64,000 nucleotides of DNA from Circinella umbellata (taxonomy: Eukaryota; Mucoromycota; Mucoromycetes; Mucorales; Lichtheimiaceae), in contig JAIWNF010000077.1 of NCBI GenBank assembly GCA_025093555.1, forward strand, positions 1 through 64,000, given 5' to 3'. Positions 1-11,644 of the stretch are shown here, piece after piece (the stretch's first letter is position 1; the number at the start of each line of letters is the position of its first letter). The position numbers were made by a program, and so were the translations under genes. Under the pieces are notes generated by a model. The model did not search any database. It was given only the letters and a program-made list of their open reading frames with translations, and was not told the origin of the DNA.

Positions 1-2
1 AT

Positions 3-1154
3 GTAATCGATGCATCCAAGTGGATGACACGAAGTTGGACGCTTGAAGAAGTCATGATGTCTAAACATATATTAATTATTGGAATCAATACCAACATGTT
101 TCAATATAGTTTACATTCAGTTAATATCCCAACTACAGTAGATGCACTTTCAGAAATGTTGCTTGATTTCGGAAAAGAAAATGGCGGAAAAGGAAGCATT
201 AGTCAAGCTCTCAGCGAAGCACATCTTCGAACAAGTACAAAACCACATGACATGATTTTTGCCTTAGCCAATACATTTTCTCATGTGCTGGAAGGTATGG
301 ATATTACCTATGACACTGATATACAGGCAGCTTTTAACATTTTTTATCGAGCCATTGCGACAAAAGACCTATCCATATTATATTTCGGAATCGACCACGA
401 GTTATTTAGACCCTATGTTAGAAATAATACTATGGGTAACTACAAGTTACCGTCATGGTCCGGTGCTACTGGGTACCATCCATCTCGTTATGCCACTAGC
501 ACAATTAGCTCTTCTTTATCATATCACATTAACGAAGACAACATGTACATGTACGTGACAACGAAATGCTACTGGAATATATCTATCACACGATATAAAG
601 ATATTTATACTCTCTATGAGAAGGGCATCTTTCAGAAATTAAAAGAGTGTATTAAAAATTACAAATCTAAAGGAAAATGGACATCTGTTATTGTCACAGA
701 GAAAAGTATATACTTAAACTCATGGGCTGATGATATCAATTTCAATTCAAAGATTTATATGACTCACTATCACCAACGTTCAAATGATCCACTGACCAGA
801 ATTAGACCACTTTCACTCATCGAAGATTGCAAAGAATGCATTGTATTGCCAATTTTACTAAAAGTACACATTCCATTTGAAGCCTACGGTAAACCTACGC
901 GTTACATCAAAGATTACAAGCACGCTTATTTTCTTCCTGTAATACGAAAAAGTTCCCGTAGTGAAGTTCGATACAAGGCAATTGGAGTCTATTATATTGG
1001 AGAAGAAATAGAACCTACCACTCTATTAATGAAGTGTTGGAATCATTCTGTTGGTAAAGATGATATTAACTCAAGGAAGGAACCCCAAGAAATGTTGGAC
1101 ATATTATTTGAAAATAATTATCATGACAGACCAAAAGAATTTATTATTGAATGA
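3..1154 (+). CDS. HET-domain-like protein, 3' portion (copy A, cut by window edge)
   Basis: The frame is open to the first bases of the window, so the N-terminus lies outside it. The visible part starts just before the third HET block (WMTRSWTLEEVMMS), which matches WWKRSWTLEEVMMS and WFKRSWTLEEVMMA in the full copies at 26401-28191 and 49505-51499. The rest is the family's C-terminal half, including RTSTKPHDMIFAL, a PSWSGATG segment, RIRPLSLIEDCKECIVLPIL and the shared terminal EFIIE before the stop. There is no intron. HET domains (PF06985) drive heterokaryon incompatibility and cell death in ascomycetes; the function in this lineage is not established. The homology is clear, but the first two HET blocks cannot be checked here. 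Confidence 0.8.
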   Translation, partial: VIDASKWMTRSWTLEEVMMSKHILIIGINTNMFQYSLHSVNIPTTVDALSEMLLDFGKENGGKGSISQALSEAHLRTSTKPHDMIFALANTFSHVLEGMDITYDTDIQAAFNIFYRAIATKDLSILYFGIDHELFRPYVRNNTMGNYKLPSWSGATGYHPSRYATSTISSSLSYHINEDNMYMYVTTKCYWNISITRYKDIYTLYEKGIFQKLKECIKNYKSKGKWTSVIVTEKSIYLNSWADDINFNSKIYMTHYHQRSNDPLTRIRPLSLIEDCKECIVLPILLKVHIPFEAYGKPTRYIKDYKHAYFLPVIRKSSRSEVRYKAIGVYYIGEEIEPTTLLMKCWNHSVGKDDINSRKEPQEMLDILFENNYHDRPKEFIIE

Positions 1155-1650
1155 CACAAAAAAAAGCATAAATTACAAATAAAATCCAATTGAAAACAAA
1201 ATAGACTATTATTCTGTCATTCGTATGAATCTACGTATTTATATACAATATTTATATATCAATTTTCTAAACACATGTTCTCGCCCCCCCCCCATAATAT
1301 GTAGAAAACAAGATTATGGTAAATATCAACATTCAATAGAAAGAGTGGTATGGATATGCAGAGAAGAAAACGCTATTTTATTCCTAAATTTAGATAGTAT
1401 AATACGATAATAATAGTCTTTATTTCTTCTATACTATTGATATCATTTATTCATAACCTGAAAAATACTATAAAATATTATAAGTTACGTACAAAATACA
1501 AACTAGCTCTGTAATGTGGTTTCTTTATAGAAGTGTATTATGTGAAAAGTCAAAAAATAAAAAACTGGAGGGAATGGAAAAGAAATAAATATTTTGTTAC
1601 ATGAGAGAATAATTTACATAAGGTTTTCTTTTTGTTTTTGTTTTTTAAAT
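1155..1650. other. Intergenic, convergent gene ends
   Basis: This stretch lies between the stop codons of two converging genes. It is AT-rich, with one run of nine C near 1286. I see no coding signal. Confidence 0.6.
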
Positions 1651-2988
1651 TTAGATTTTACTGTCATGACCACCAACAGTAGCAACAGCCTTAGCATAGG
1701 TTTCACGATTATTGATAGCATTTAGACCTTGAGGAATAGTAGCTAAAGTATAAATCTTTTCATATAATGCAGGTTTTACTCGACCCGATTCAAAAAGATC
1801 AAATAATCCTTTCCAAACTTCAGGAATTCGTTCAGGTTCATTCTTTGTATAAGCACCCCAATGAACACCACTAGAAAAATAATAAAATGATTAGTTTTCT
1901 CATAATAATAAACTTTGACACACCATCCTTTTACTCTTTTAATATACTTACACAATGGAGATATTCTTTAATAAAATACGGTTGGTAGGTAACTTTTCAA
2001 AAGTACCCTTTGCAAAACCAACAACCAAAATACGACCATTCCATGCAACTGCCTTGGTACTATTTATAATTACAATTTTTTGAGGGGATGAATATAAAGA
2101 TTATCCTAATTGTATCGTTTTCTCCCTTCTTTCCATATTTATATCATTGCTAATAAATTTACCTTTGTTCAATTAAACCAACAGGATCATAAATAACATC
2201 AGCACCATGACCATTAGTAACCTTCTTGACTTGTTCAACCCAATCCTTATCACGATAGTTAATAGCATAATCGGCACCATATTTTTTAGCAATTTCTAAT
2301 TTTTCAGCAGATCCAGCAGTAGCAATAACCTTAGCACCCAATGCTTTTGCAATTTGAACAGCGGCAATTCCAACACCACCTGCAGCTGCATGAACAAGAC
2401 AATATTCGCCAGCCTTTAATTGAGCACGCAATACTAAAGCTGCATAAGAAGTGGGCCAAGTAATAAATAAACCTGCAGCTTCTTCAAATGAAAAGTTCTT
2501 GGGCATAGGTAAAATTTTACTAGCTTCAGCAGTAATTACTTCAGCAAATGCGAAACCAGAACCAAAGACACGGTCACCAGCTTTATATTCGGGAACAGTT
2601 GATTTTTTGACAATACCAGCTAATTCTCCACCAGGTACAAAAGGGAATGGAGGTTTGATTTGGTATCGACCTTGAATCTATTTTTTTAAAAAAATAAAAT
2701 AAAATGTTAATGTCTTTTTAAATTTTCTTGTTTAATGAAAGGAAAATGTTGTATTTTTATAGCCCAAGTTATGAACGGGAAAATGACAGCTTCTTTAAAG
2801 TAGTTTGTGGTTTGTTGTTCATAAAGTAATAGTTTATTATTTACCATAAGAGTATCAAAAAAGTTAAGACCGATTGCTTTCACTTCAATTTGTACTTCAC
2901 CCTTTTTTGGTTCAGGTTCAGGAACATTGGTTGAAAGAACAAGGTCATCAGGACCTTTAAGCCATTGGTTTACAACATAAGCTTTCAT
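1651..2988 (-). CDS. NADPH:quinone oxidoreductase (zeta-crystallin-like, MDR family), 4 exons
   Basis: Exons on the minus strand are 2988-2845, 2677-2163, 2059-1952 and 1870-1651. All introns are GT-AG and phases agree, giving 328 aa, the usual length for this family. The N-terminal GroES-like part has FPFVPGGELAG at about residues 59-69 and GDRVFGSG. The Rossmann cofactor-binding motif AAAGGVG is at residues 145-151, followed by GADYAINYRDKDW and VIYDPVGL. No structural-zinc cysteine cluster is seen, which fits quinone reductases rather than alcohol dehydrogenases. The expected role is cytosolic or mitochondrial NADPH-dependent one-electron reduction of quinones. It converges on the HET-like gene at 3-1154. 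I chose ATG 2988 because it begins the conserved MKAYVVNQW segment. It appears intact. Confidence 0.9.
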
Positions 2989-3799
2989 TATGCTATTAAT
3001 AATAAATAAGTTTGAAAGTGGTTAACAAAAAAAAAGGTGGGGGAAAAAAAATGCTTAATAAATGGCTGGGTTTAAACATCTTTCTAAAATGAATTGTTGC
3101 TGATAAATTGAATTAGATCAGCGAATATGAAAGGTGTGAACATTTTTTGGTATATTAGAAATAAACAATGGATTTTTTTTTTCCCTATTAAAACTTTCCC
3201 CAATTTCTAGTTTCATGTGAACTCAATTTCACTAACATTTGTTTTATGACTGTTTGTTTTTCTAAGTACGTATCCAAATAAAATTCAAATAAAAAGTTGT
3301 ATCATCTTTTTCTTCAGTGTACATTTTGAGAGAAAAAAAAAACATCTGAAATTTGATATCCGCCGAAACTATGGCAGTTAGGGACTTGCTTGGTAGATTC
3401 AATAAGACGTATTGTCGATGTATCATTCTTGATGAAAGATAGCATCGAACACCTCTCTATAAAAATGAATAAGCTTAGAAGCTATACGATTTTATAATTT
3501 TAGGCCATTTCAATCAAATAACAAAAGCACTTAACAATAGAACCAGGTATCAATGAAACATATGAAAATACAGAAGTGCGAAGCTTACTACGTAAATCTA
3601 TACTAATTATGATCCAACACTCTCTTCAATTCTTTCTCGTTCAGAAAAGAACGACATCTTTGGATGGGAATTATTATTGGTTTTTGTTAATGAATATGCT
3701 AGTTCGGGAGTATGCTGATGTTGGTATGTAAAATTTCCTGTCTAATAAAAAAAATAGGTCAAATGTCATCCCCGATGAAGGTAGCACAAGCTGAACCAG
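2989..3799. other. Intergenic, upstream of quinone oxidoreductase
   Basis: AT-rich sequence with several poly-A and poly-T runs. It contains the promoter side of the gene starting at 2988. No ORF of family-like composition is visible. Confidence 0.5.
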
Positions 3800-4081
3800 T
3801 GAAGCGTTCAGTGTGTGATTGAAGTACTTTGTGGAAAGATATAAAATAAAGAAGTGATAATACACTATGTTGTTGTGTTTAAATATCAAGCTATATGGAA
3901 TAGAATGGAAATATGGGTTGTGGGAGTTCTTATATTAAGGAATATTACGTCTGAAATCTACAAAAGAGAAATCTTATAATGAGGTTAAGACACTTTATGC
4001 GCAAAGAAAACTACTGTTAGGTCAATTTAATTGTTAAAAGACTAAAAGATTTAACAGGTAAAGATAGAACTAAAGAAAAGG
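3800..4081. repeat. Truncated gypsy LTR fragment
   Basis: It begins TGAAGCGTTCA and stays alignable for about 280 bp with the LTRs at 18161-18787 and 24064-24768. Shared blocks include ATACACTATGTTGTTGT, ATATGGGTTGTGGGAG, AATATTACGTCTGAA and TTAGGTCAATTTAATTG. Similarity stops after AAGAAAAG near 4080, so the LTR's second half is missing, including its 22-bp repeats and AAT tract. It carries more substitutions than the young LTR pair, so it is an older insertion. Confidence 0.85.
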
Positions 4082-4461
4082 GGTAATAGGAATTATGTAT
4101 TCATTATTTGAAAAATATTTATGGAATATGTGGATGATGACAAATTTTTAACCACCTCACCGCTTTCCAAAACAATAGATATATCCCATAATCATTTCGT
4201 ACCAAATTATAATATTCATGTCGACATTGATTTATCATGTCGCTTCTAAATTTCATATTTAGCTAATAATAAAAAATTAATACGTAGTATGTAAAAGAAA
4301 ATACCTACTATAAAAATAATAAAGGTCATGAAATAAAAAAGTGTCAATTGTGGGCAGCACTTTTAAATAAATAAAGAAATAAATATTTTATTCACTCTGA
4401 CTTCAATTATAGAATACAGTAAAAGGAATGTAAATTCTGGACTGCTTTCATGATCTGCTAT
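4082..4461. other. Intergenic, no gene seen
   Basis: AT-rich stretch between the LTR fragment and the polygalacturonase stop codon. It should contain that gene's 3' UTR. Nothing else is recognised. Confidence 0.5.
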
Positions 4462-6059
4462 TTATTTGCAATAAGAGATACCATCAGATCCTTCAAGGTT
4501 GATACAGACGTTAGCTGTTGTTGAAGAACTTGCTTCAATATCAATTTTCGAAAGAGAGAAATCAGTACAAGGAGTATCGGTAGAACAATTAATGTCAACA
4601 ATAGGATATTTCTTTTCAGCAGCAGAGCTATATTATAATAACAATACATTATGCGAGAGTTTATTAGTATCTTTAATATATACGTAAGACCCCTCAAAGA
4701 AAAGTCTATCATGTGTTCTTTTTTTCTTGTTATATTATTAGAAATAGTCAATACGGCGTATCAATACTTACCCACGAATGTTTGTAATGCTCACGTCACT
4801 GATCGTAAGTGAATGAGAATCTTCACCATTACAGTATTCTTGTTGTTGATCGTCACAGTAATGAGTAGTAATAAGGATAGGATGTTCAACGTTATCCAAT
4901 TGAATGTCATCAAAAACAATACCCTTGACGGAACCTTGACCACCAGGCCATGTCTTAATTCTATATGATTAATACAAATAAGATGTAGCATTGAGTTAAA
5001 TACGTACGAGTTACACAATAAAAAGAGCAAAACGGATGAGGGTTGTCTACTAACCTCACTCCATTTTGACAATCATGGCAAGCGTTTGATATAAATTTGA
5101 GATCAGAAACTTCATCAACTTCCTCACTCTTTTTGCCAAGTGAACCGACACTGAATCCGTGACTTCCAGTACAATCTAAACCAGTAACAGTCAAATTGTG
5201 AGCACCACCTAAATAATTGTATCAAAAAAAAGTAAAGTAGATTAGAAATACAATAATTATAAACTCGCTCAATAGTGCTCTTTTTATTAAATTAGTACCA
5301 TTAACAGCGATACAGTCATCACCATTGACAATAGTGCTATGTTGGATGATAATGCCAGTTGAGTCAGAAACGTCAAAAGCATCAGTGTTATGAGCATCTT
5401 TTTCTTCATCATCAGACACAGTGTTGATATTAATCTTTTCAAAAACAACGTTTTCACAGTTGTTGACACTAAAATGAGAACGAGGCGCTTTGACAATAGA
5501 AAATCCACCAAAATACGAATTGCTAGCTCTAGGCTTGAAAAGAGGAGGAGCTTTACGATTGACAGCGTCATACCTGGATAAATCATTATTTAGTAGGGAG
5601 TAGAAAATAGTTGATATAATAGCCTTTAATAGATTTACTGCTATTATTACGTATCTTATAAAAGAAAAAAATATGGTTTACGTACCATCCTTGACCATTT
5701 CCGTTAATGGTACCAGAACCACTAAAATGAATATTATCACCACGAAGATAAATGAATGCCTTTTCATCTTCAAATTTGGTATTGTACTTGGGTAAATTAA
5801 GTGTTCCTTGGAAATCAATGGTAATATCTTGAAGATCTTCAACGGTGATAACAGATTGTAAATTGTATGTGGAGCCCTTGGGGAATTCGACAACACCACC
5901 ATTATTACATTTTTCAAAAGCTTCAATAATGACGGGAGTATCATCACCCCCTGAACTTTTCACAGTACATGTTGTTGCACGTCGTGTAGGCGCAGCGAAA
6001 GATATAGGACAAGCTGCAAAAAGTAAGGCAATACCAGCAGTAATTTGAATCAATTTCAT
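4462..6059 (-). CDS. Secreted polygalacturonase (GH28, exo type likely), 5 exons
   Basis: Exons are 6059-5686, 5573-5299, 5208-5055, 4960-4772 and 4627-4462, with consistent phases, giving 385 aa. A hydrophobic signal peptide covers about residues 1-22 ([15 protein letters not shown]...). The GH28 active-site set is complete: NTD at 187-189, GDDC at 209-212, GSHG with His233, and RIK at 268-270. Paired acids of these motifs hydrolyse alpha-1,4-galacturonan in a right-handed beta-helix fold. The RIKTWPGG and [11 protein letters not shown] context resembles fungal exopolygalacturonases. The product should act outside the cell on pectin from plant debris. The first donor is GTACGT, a non-standard form also used elsewhere in this window. 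The gene looks intact. Confidence 0.92.
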
Positions 6060-8124
6060 TATGACAAAACAACTAAAAAAAAAGGAATGGGCGGGGAGGG
6101 AAGATATTCACGGATGGTGATGAAAAATTAAATTATGGATTTACTTTTTAAATGATCTGTTTATATAGTTTTTTTTAGGGGCCCTCTGTTTCATCTGTCT
6201 TTCTATGTATCATCTTTTGATCTTTGACAAGTATGCTAAAAGGAAATACGAGGGAACCCACGGCCACGGATAAACCGGCGTAAAAAAAAATGAATAATCC
6301 CGACAAAAAAATCCGCATCATCATGGTTATTACTGCAGAAAAAAAAAGGAAACCAATTTTATTTAATTATATAGTAATTATTATTATTGGATAATATCTG
6401 TACAACGCTTACAACTGGAGTTTTTTTTTTTTAAATTCCCCTCCATTTTGGTATATTATTATTTCCTCTCGGCATTATGTAAATGTTCGGGATAATTCAA
6501 AAAATCTATGATAAAAGGACGATATTCAATTTATACGTATATATATATTCTCCATATGAAGAGTGGTGAGTATATGACATTTTTTTTTTTGTATCTGACA
6601 TTTTGTCTTTAATATGACTTATCAACCCACGAGGATCAGATAGCTATGGTATCACCAATTGGTTAATCATCATCAATTACTTAGCGACATGTATACGTAC
6701 GTAAAACATTTTTGAATACAGAAAAATTAAAAGTAAAACTGGGAATATTATTCTATTTATTAATTACATAAATATTAACGAAATAAAGTAATTTGAGTAA
6801 CTTTGCAAAAACTATTATAAAAGATATGGAGGAGCTATTATATCAAAATGGGTTATATGTACAAATTGAGAGTACATATATGTTTATAATGAAAAAGTGA
6901 GAATGATCTGCAAGATATCAATGTCAAGAAATACGGAAAAAAAAAAGGAAGAAAAGATACGTAATAATATTTTTTTACAGTAGCGCAAAGATATTCGTGT
7001 AGGCACTGAGAAAAATATAAACATTAGTTTGTATAACCCCCGGAGTAATGTTTATTTGTCTACCGTTATCTTTAAGGTGGCGGTTTACATTCGTCTATCG
7101 CGTAAGATGTCGATTATATGTTATTCATAAAGGAGGCAATGATAATGGATTTCAATAGGAAATGGCTGTGGTTCCGTTTCTTTGGATATTGCATAAAAAT
7201 AATTGCTTGTGTGACATTGCCAATAGCCGCGGCATTTGAGGATAATGGTGAATTTGAAGACCGTGTACTACTTAAATATGTGGATGCTGTTCTATAAAGC
7301 ATTACTTTATAATATAGTCGATATTCAACTAATTTGTTTTTAAAGTAAAAAAGAAATGAGATGTCATTTGATTTTATGCTTGTTCGAAAATGTGTTAAGT
7401 TGATTTAAACTCTGCAATTTCATTTCGAAGGTCTAATAACAGAACAGAAAATGACTCTAAAATTTTAGTAATAATCAATAAAAAAATAAAATGAATATTC
7501 AAAAAACCTGGTTTCATCTTCATTTTATGAGATAACTATAAATGATTTGTATATATCATTATACATTACCCTATTATCACCCAATCTTTACTTTACTATG
7601 CTCTGTATGTACAAAAATAATTCATTAATAATAGATAACTACCAGTATAGAAAGTAATGTGAATTGATATTTACATATACCTGACAATAAATAGAATACA
7701 AGATGCCCCTATTTTCAGAATTATGCACAGCAAAATTAGTAAGTCACAGTAAATTAAATCTATAGTAGAGTTTTCTACGTATTGCAGATATTTTGTCAAA
7801 GATTACAATTCATTGATCATAGGTATTGAAAATAAATGTGAAAATTTTATTATGCCAATTTTTTCCACACCGTGACGAGGGTTCACTGTTTACAGACAAA
7901 TGGAAAAAAATTAAATAGTCTACTTTTGACAAAGAGTGTTTTGTATTGCTAGAATGAGACGAAAATTGGCTGTATTCATTAGCACTGTTTAACAGCAGTT
8001 TAAAAATCTCAGGCAAACATTTTTGCACAGAAAGAGTTACACAGAATAATAAACAAACATTATAAAAGAGACGTTATCACCATTCGAGTGTCATATTATA
8101 AGTAAGCCTTTTTGTTTAAAATGC
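6060..8124. other. 2-kb intergenic region, no gene seen
   Basis: AT-rich sequence upstream of the polygalacturonase, with numerous poly-T/poly-A runs and TACGTA palindromes, for example at 6694-6703. Short ORFs here lack composition or similarity support. No repeat family shared with the rest of the window was recognised. Confidence 0.5.
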
Positions 8125-10363
8125 TCAGTTAAATTGAATGTTATTTCTTTTCATAAGATCTTCTATTTCTGCTGGTACATTATCTTGTATGTACTTTCGG
8201 TCACATAAATCAACCACCAACTTTTTCAATCTTTTAGAGTTCTTGACCATTCCTTTAAGCCTAGCTGTTGTCAAACCATCTAACCTTAGCAGCTTGATTG
8301 TAGAAAAATCCAAAAACTGTACATCATTATCCGTAGTTATACCAACATCTTCAAGAACAAGAATCTCCAGCTGATTTGGTAATAAGCTTCCATCCGGACC
8401 ATTAATGACCGAATAGAGTGATTGTCCGTTAATAAGCTCATCATCAGCAAAATTGAGCGACTTCAAGTTTTTAATCTTGAATAATATCTCCAAGGTTTCA
8501 GGTTCAAGACCAGAAATATACCGTAGACCGATTTCTTGTAGAGTTGAATGCTTGTCAAGTAGAGCATGATATGTAAAAAAATCTCTAATAGCAGTTCATT
8601 GAAGTCAGTGATATAACGTCGATTATGCAGATGATCGTAAAGATCGTAACTCGAGTTCTGCATTGTAAAAGACCGTAATACAGATAGCGTCTTTAATGCG
8701 CTCATAATAATGCTGCTAGGAGTTTCCGTTAGTGGGAAAATGTTGATTACTTCGAGTGCTGGGCAATTGCGAATCACATTTGCAAATATTACCTCGGTTG
8801 CCTTGTTGAATGAAAACTGAATATACTGGAGACATGGTGCTGTAAAATATTGGAAAGGGCTCCAATTATCCAATCCACTGGATGGTTCAGGAGATAATAA
8901 GATTGCCTCAATCTTTTGTTTCATATTAACACTATGGTTTACTAACTGTAAAAGCAATGTCGCTGTCATATTTGGACATCTCTGAACATCGATGACGTAG
9001 TCGTAACAGGATGTGTCAATAGTACAATTGTCATCTTCATTTTCCATATCTTGACTATATTGATCTGGTGGTGCATTGATGGATATATGACGTAGCTCCT
9101 TACTGCCGTGTTGACAAAGTAGTTCAAGGAAAGTCCAATTAAATGGGACGCTTTGGAAACTCACTTTTTGTAAATGAGTCAGCCGTTTTAAGGTCTCCTC
9201 GTAAAACTCTGTTTCATATTTCACTTGTGTGGATACATGAAGATACGTCAATGATGGATATTGTGATGATGATTGTTTGAGTCGTTTTGGTGGTTCATGG
9301 TCTGTGGAATTTTGTTCGCGGAGCTCAAGTCGTTTGAGATTTGGGCATATATCAAGAACTTCATTACATCCGAGTGTTATGCCGTAAATATATACTTCCT
9401 CCAAAGAATGACAGGAGCTCTGTAGTAAACGTCTAGCCTGCTCAATAGGAAACTGAGGAATAAATTCTGTTTCTTTTTTAAAAAAAAAGGAGCGTTAGAG
9501 AAAGAATTAAGTTTCTTAACAAATTTTAATATTATTGTAATATTACTTTTAATTTAAAACAGTAACAAAAAAATAGTACGTAACGAAAATATTTTTTTAA
9601 GTTTACCAATAGTTAGTACTCGAAGATTGTTAAATGATACACTGGTTGATATATCTATTAACGCTTTCATCTCTTGGATGTCCCAAGATGATGGAGTACT
9701 AATCTGTAAACGTTTTACGCCATTACTCAGCAGTTCGATAGAATATTTGAAAAATGGACTAAATAATGACTCAGTCTTTTCTTTCATTTCATGGTGCAGT
9801 ATCACATTCTGTCGGCTAATTGATGAACTGTCACAAATACAATTTCTTCAATTTTTTGATACATGTATTCCGTTAATAATATCAGTAAGGTCAAGATGAT
9901 CTAAAATGCGTGTTCTGATGTCATAAGGCAATTTTGTCATTATGTCACTTCCACTCGTCCTCTCTATTTTGTCTACTGCTTTTTGTCGTAGTTCCGCAAT
10001 TTCGTCAGACTCTTCTTCATTTTGAAGCTGACCTTGGTTTTCTTTTACTGCTTTCAAGACATCACACATTTCGATCACATTCACATATTTTTCTTCTTTC
10101 ATAAGAATACGGATAAACTGAACAGAATCTTCTTGGATGCTGGGTATCTTTTGTATGCACTGAATAATGGCGCGTACTTTATCAAAACCCCCACGTTGTA
10201 GATATGCTTTCACACGAAGAAATTGAATCTTGGTCTCAATGTCTTTTAAAGTTCGAAGTGCTTTAGTAGAATGCTCTTCTAAAATTTCGAAATTTTGGTT
10301 ATCCAACCCTTCTTCTGTCTTGTTGAGCAATGTTATTAATTCATGGAATATGGAGGGTGCCAT
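8125..10363 (-). pseudogene. TPR/F-box/LRR gene copy 1, disabled
   Basis: Two exons, about 10363-9607 and 9469-8125, joined by a GTAAAC...CAG intron. The protein would have N-terminal TPR-like helices (about residues 1-130), an F-box starting IMTKLPYDIRTRILDHL at about 141, then leucine-rich repeats ending MKRNNIQFN. Such proteins usually act as SCF ubiquitin-ligase adaptors. Two lesions disable it. The conserved F-box Trp after HVSKN is TGA at 9850-9848 (TGG, HVSRSWRN, in copy 2). A net one-base deletion lies in a T run near 8580-8588; downstream, the frame FFTYHALLDKHSTLQE continues the copy 2 alignment. The rest aligns well with the copy at 11645-13927, so loss is recent. A sequencing error could explain one lesion but hardly both. 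Confidence 0.85.
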
Positions 10364-11020
10364 TGAAAGTTAAAAGGCTGAGGTTTGTCAATAAAAAAAA
10401 ATAATAAAGTAAAAACGCAAGAGAGTATGTAAATTCAATAAATAGCAAAAAAAAGAAAAAGACGAGGAACAAAAAAAAGTTCAAAGATTTTGTAGGAACA
10501 GGAATATAAATAGTCTTTCAATTTTTATGGTTAGACTTAAAGTGGGCATGTTACATTAGCTTGTGTCATCATTAGTACTATTTGTATAATGCTTGTAAGT
10601 ACAAGATTTCCACTAATGTTTGACAGACCTCTTGCTTTTCAAATTGGCGCAGGTGATTTTTTTTTTAACCTGGCGCTGTTGATCTTTCACAATGGCGCCA
10701 ACTGAAAAATTGTAGCCTATGGCAAGCTTAAAAATGAGATATGCCAAATCATGATTATATATGTATAGATAGATATATACATTTGCTGCTTTTTTTTATG
10801 TGCCACACAACAAGATCTGTGCTAAAATTTTACTAATATTCCAAGTTGTTCTATTATAAAACATTATTTTTTATCTTCAATTATGATACACAAAAAAAAC
10901 AAAACTAAACTCGTGACAGTAAAGTGACTCAACGCCAATTCTAAGAAGGAAACTAAACAAAGCCGAAGCACGACGTCGTACAGTCCTCGAACCTAAAAGT
11001 CATCCTAACCATTCGCACCT
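10364..11020. other. Intergenic with TGGCG-containing segment
   Basis: This lies between the two F-box genes. Around 10645-10710 three TGGCGC-type motifs occur at about 28-30 bp spacing in otherwise AT-rich sequence. No coding signal is visible. Confidence 0.4.
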
Positions 11021-11220
11021 CCCTAGCCCCTTCTCATTTTTACCGAAGATTTGAATCTCAGGAAAAAGGAAATGATTTTTTCCAATAATGGTAATAATGA
11101 TAAGGATAATGGTAATACTGATAATGATAATAATGACAATGATAATAATAAAAGTAACAGTGAAAATAACAGTAACGGTAACAGTAACGCCAATAATAAT
11201 AAAAATAATAGTAGTTGAAT
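11021..11220 (+). repeat. Orphan Mutator-like element end plus degenerate trinucleotide tail
   Basis: CCCTAGCCCCTTCTC at 11021 followed by TTTTACCGAA and TTGAATCTCAGG matches the left terminus of the Mutator-like element at 45388 onward. In both places the end runs into an ATAATGGTAATAATG-type low-complexity tract. No transposase or second end is seen nearby, so this is a solo end or a remnant of a small non-autonomous element. Confidence 0.7.
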
Positions 11221-11644
11221 ACGATTTAATGATGATAGTAGAAATTACTACTGAATGTTTTTATTTTTATTTTATTTTTCATCTAAAACAACGGGGGTGA
11301 TTTGCAAACATGTCTCATTGTTAACTTGCATGCATTACATAGTGGCTTTTGAATTACGTATATACGTAGAAAGGTAAACGAGATAAATAATACAGTAGAA
11401 TAATTTAGATTGTACCAATTGGAAATTTATAACTGTTGTTATGTATTTTCAACAAATAAATAAAACATAGTCTATGTATGACATATTAATATCATAACTT
11501 TTTTATTGACCATAGGTACACGATTTTAGATGTTATGTGGAATGGTATTTGTAGCGAGGCAGACTTTTTTTTCCAAGAAAATTGCCGTAAGTCCAATACG
11601 TACATAATTTTATTTTAACTAATCTCATAAGCTAATCTTTTCGT
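11221..11644. other. Intergenic, no gene seen
   Basis: AT-rich sequence downstream of F-box copy 2. Nothing recognisable. Confidence 0.4.

Noticed and set aside
9404..9480. Separate gene start at 9404 (MEEVYIYG...) for the LRR part of F-box copy 1
   Set aside because: The Met is internal. The frame runs back to a CAG acceptor at 9470 that joins in phase with the F-box exon, and copy 2 has the same intron.
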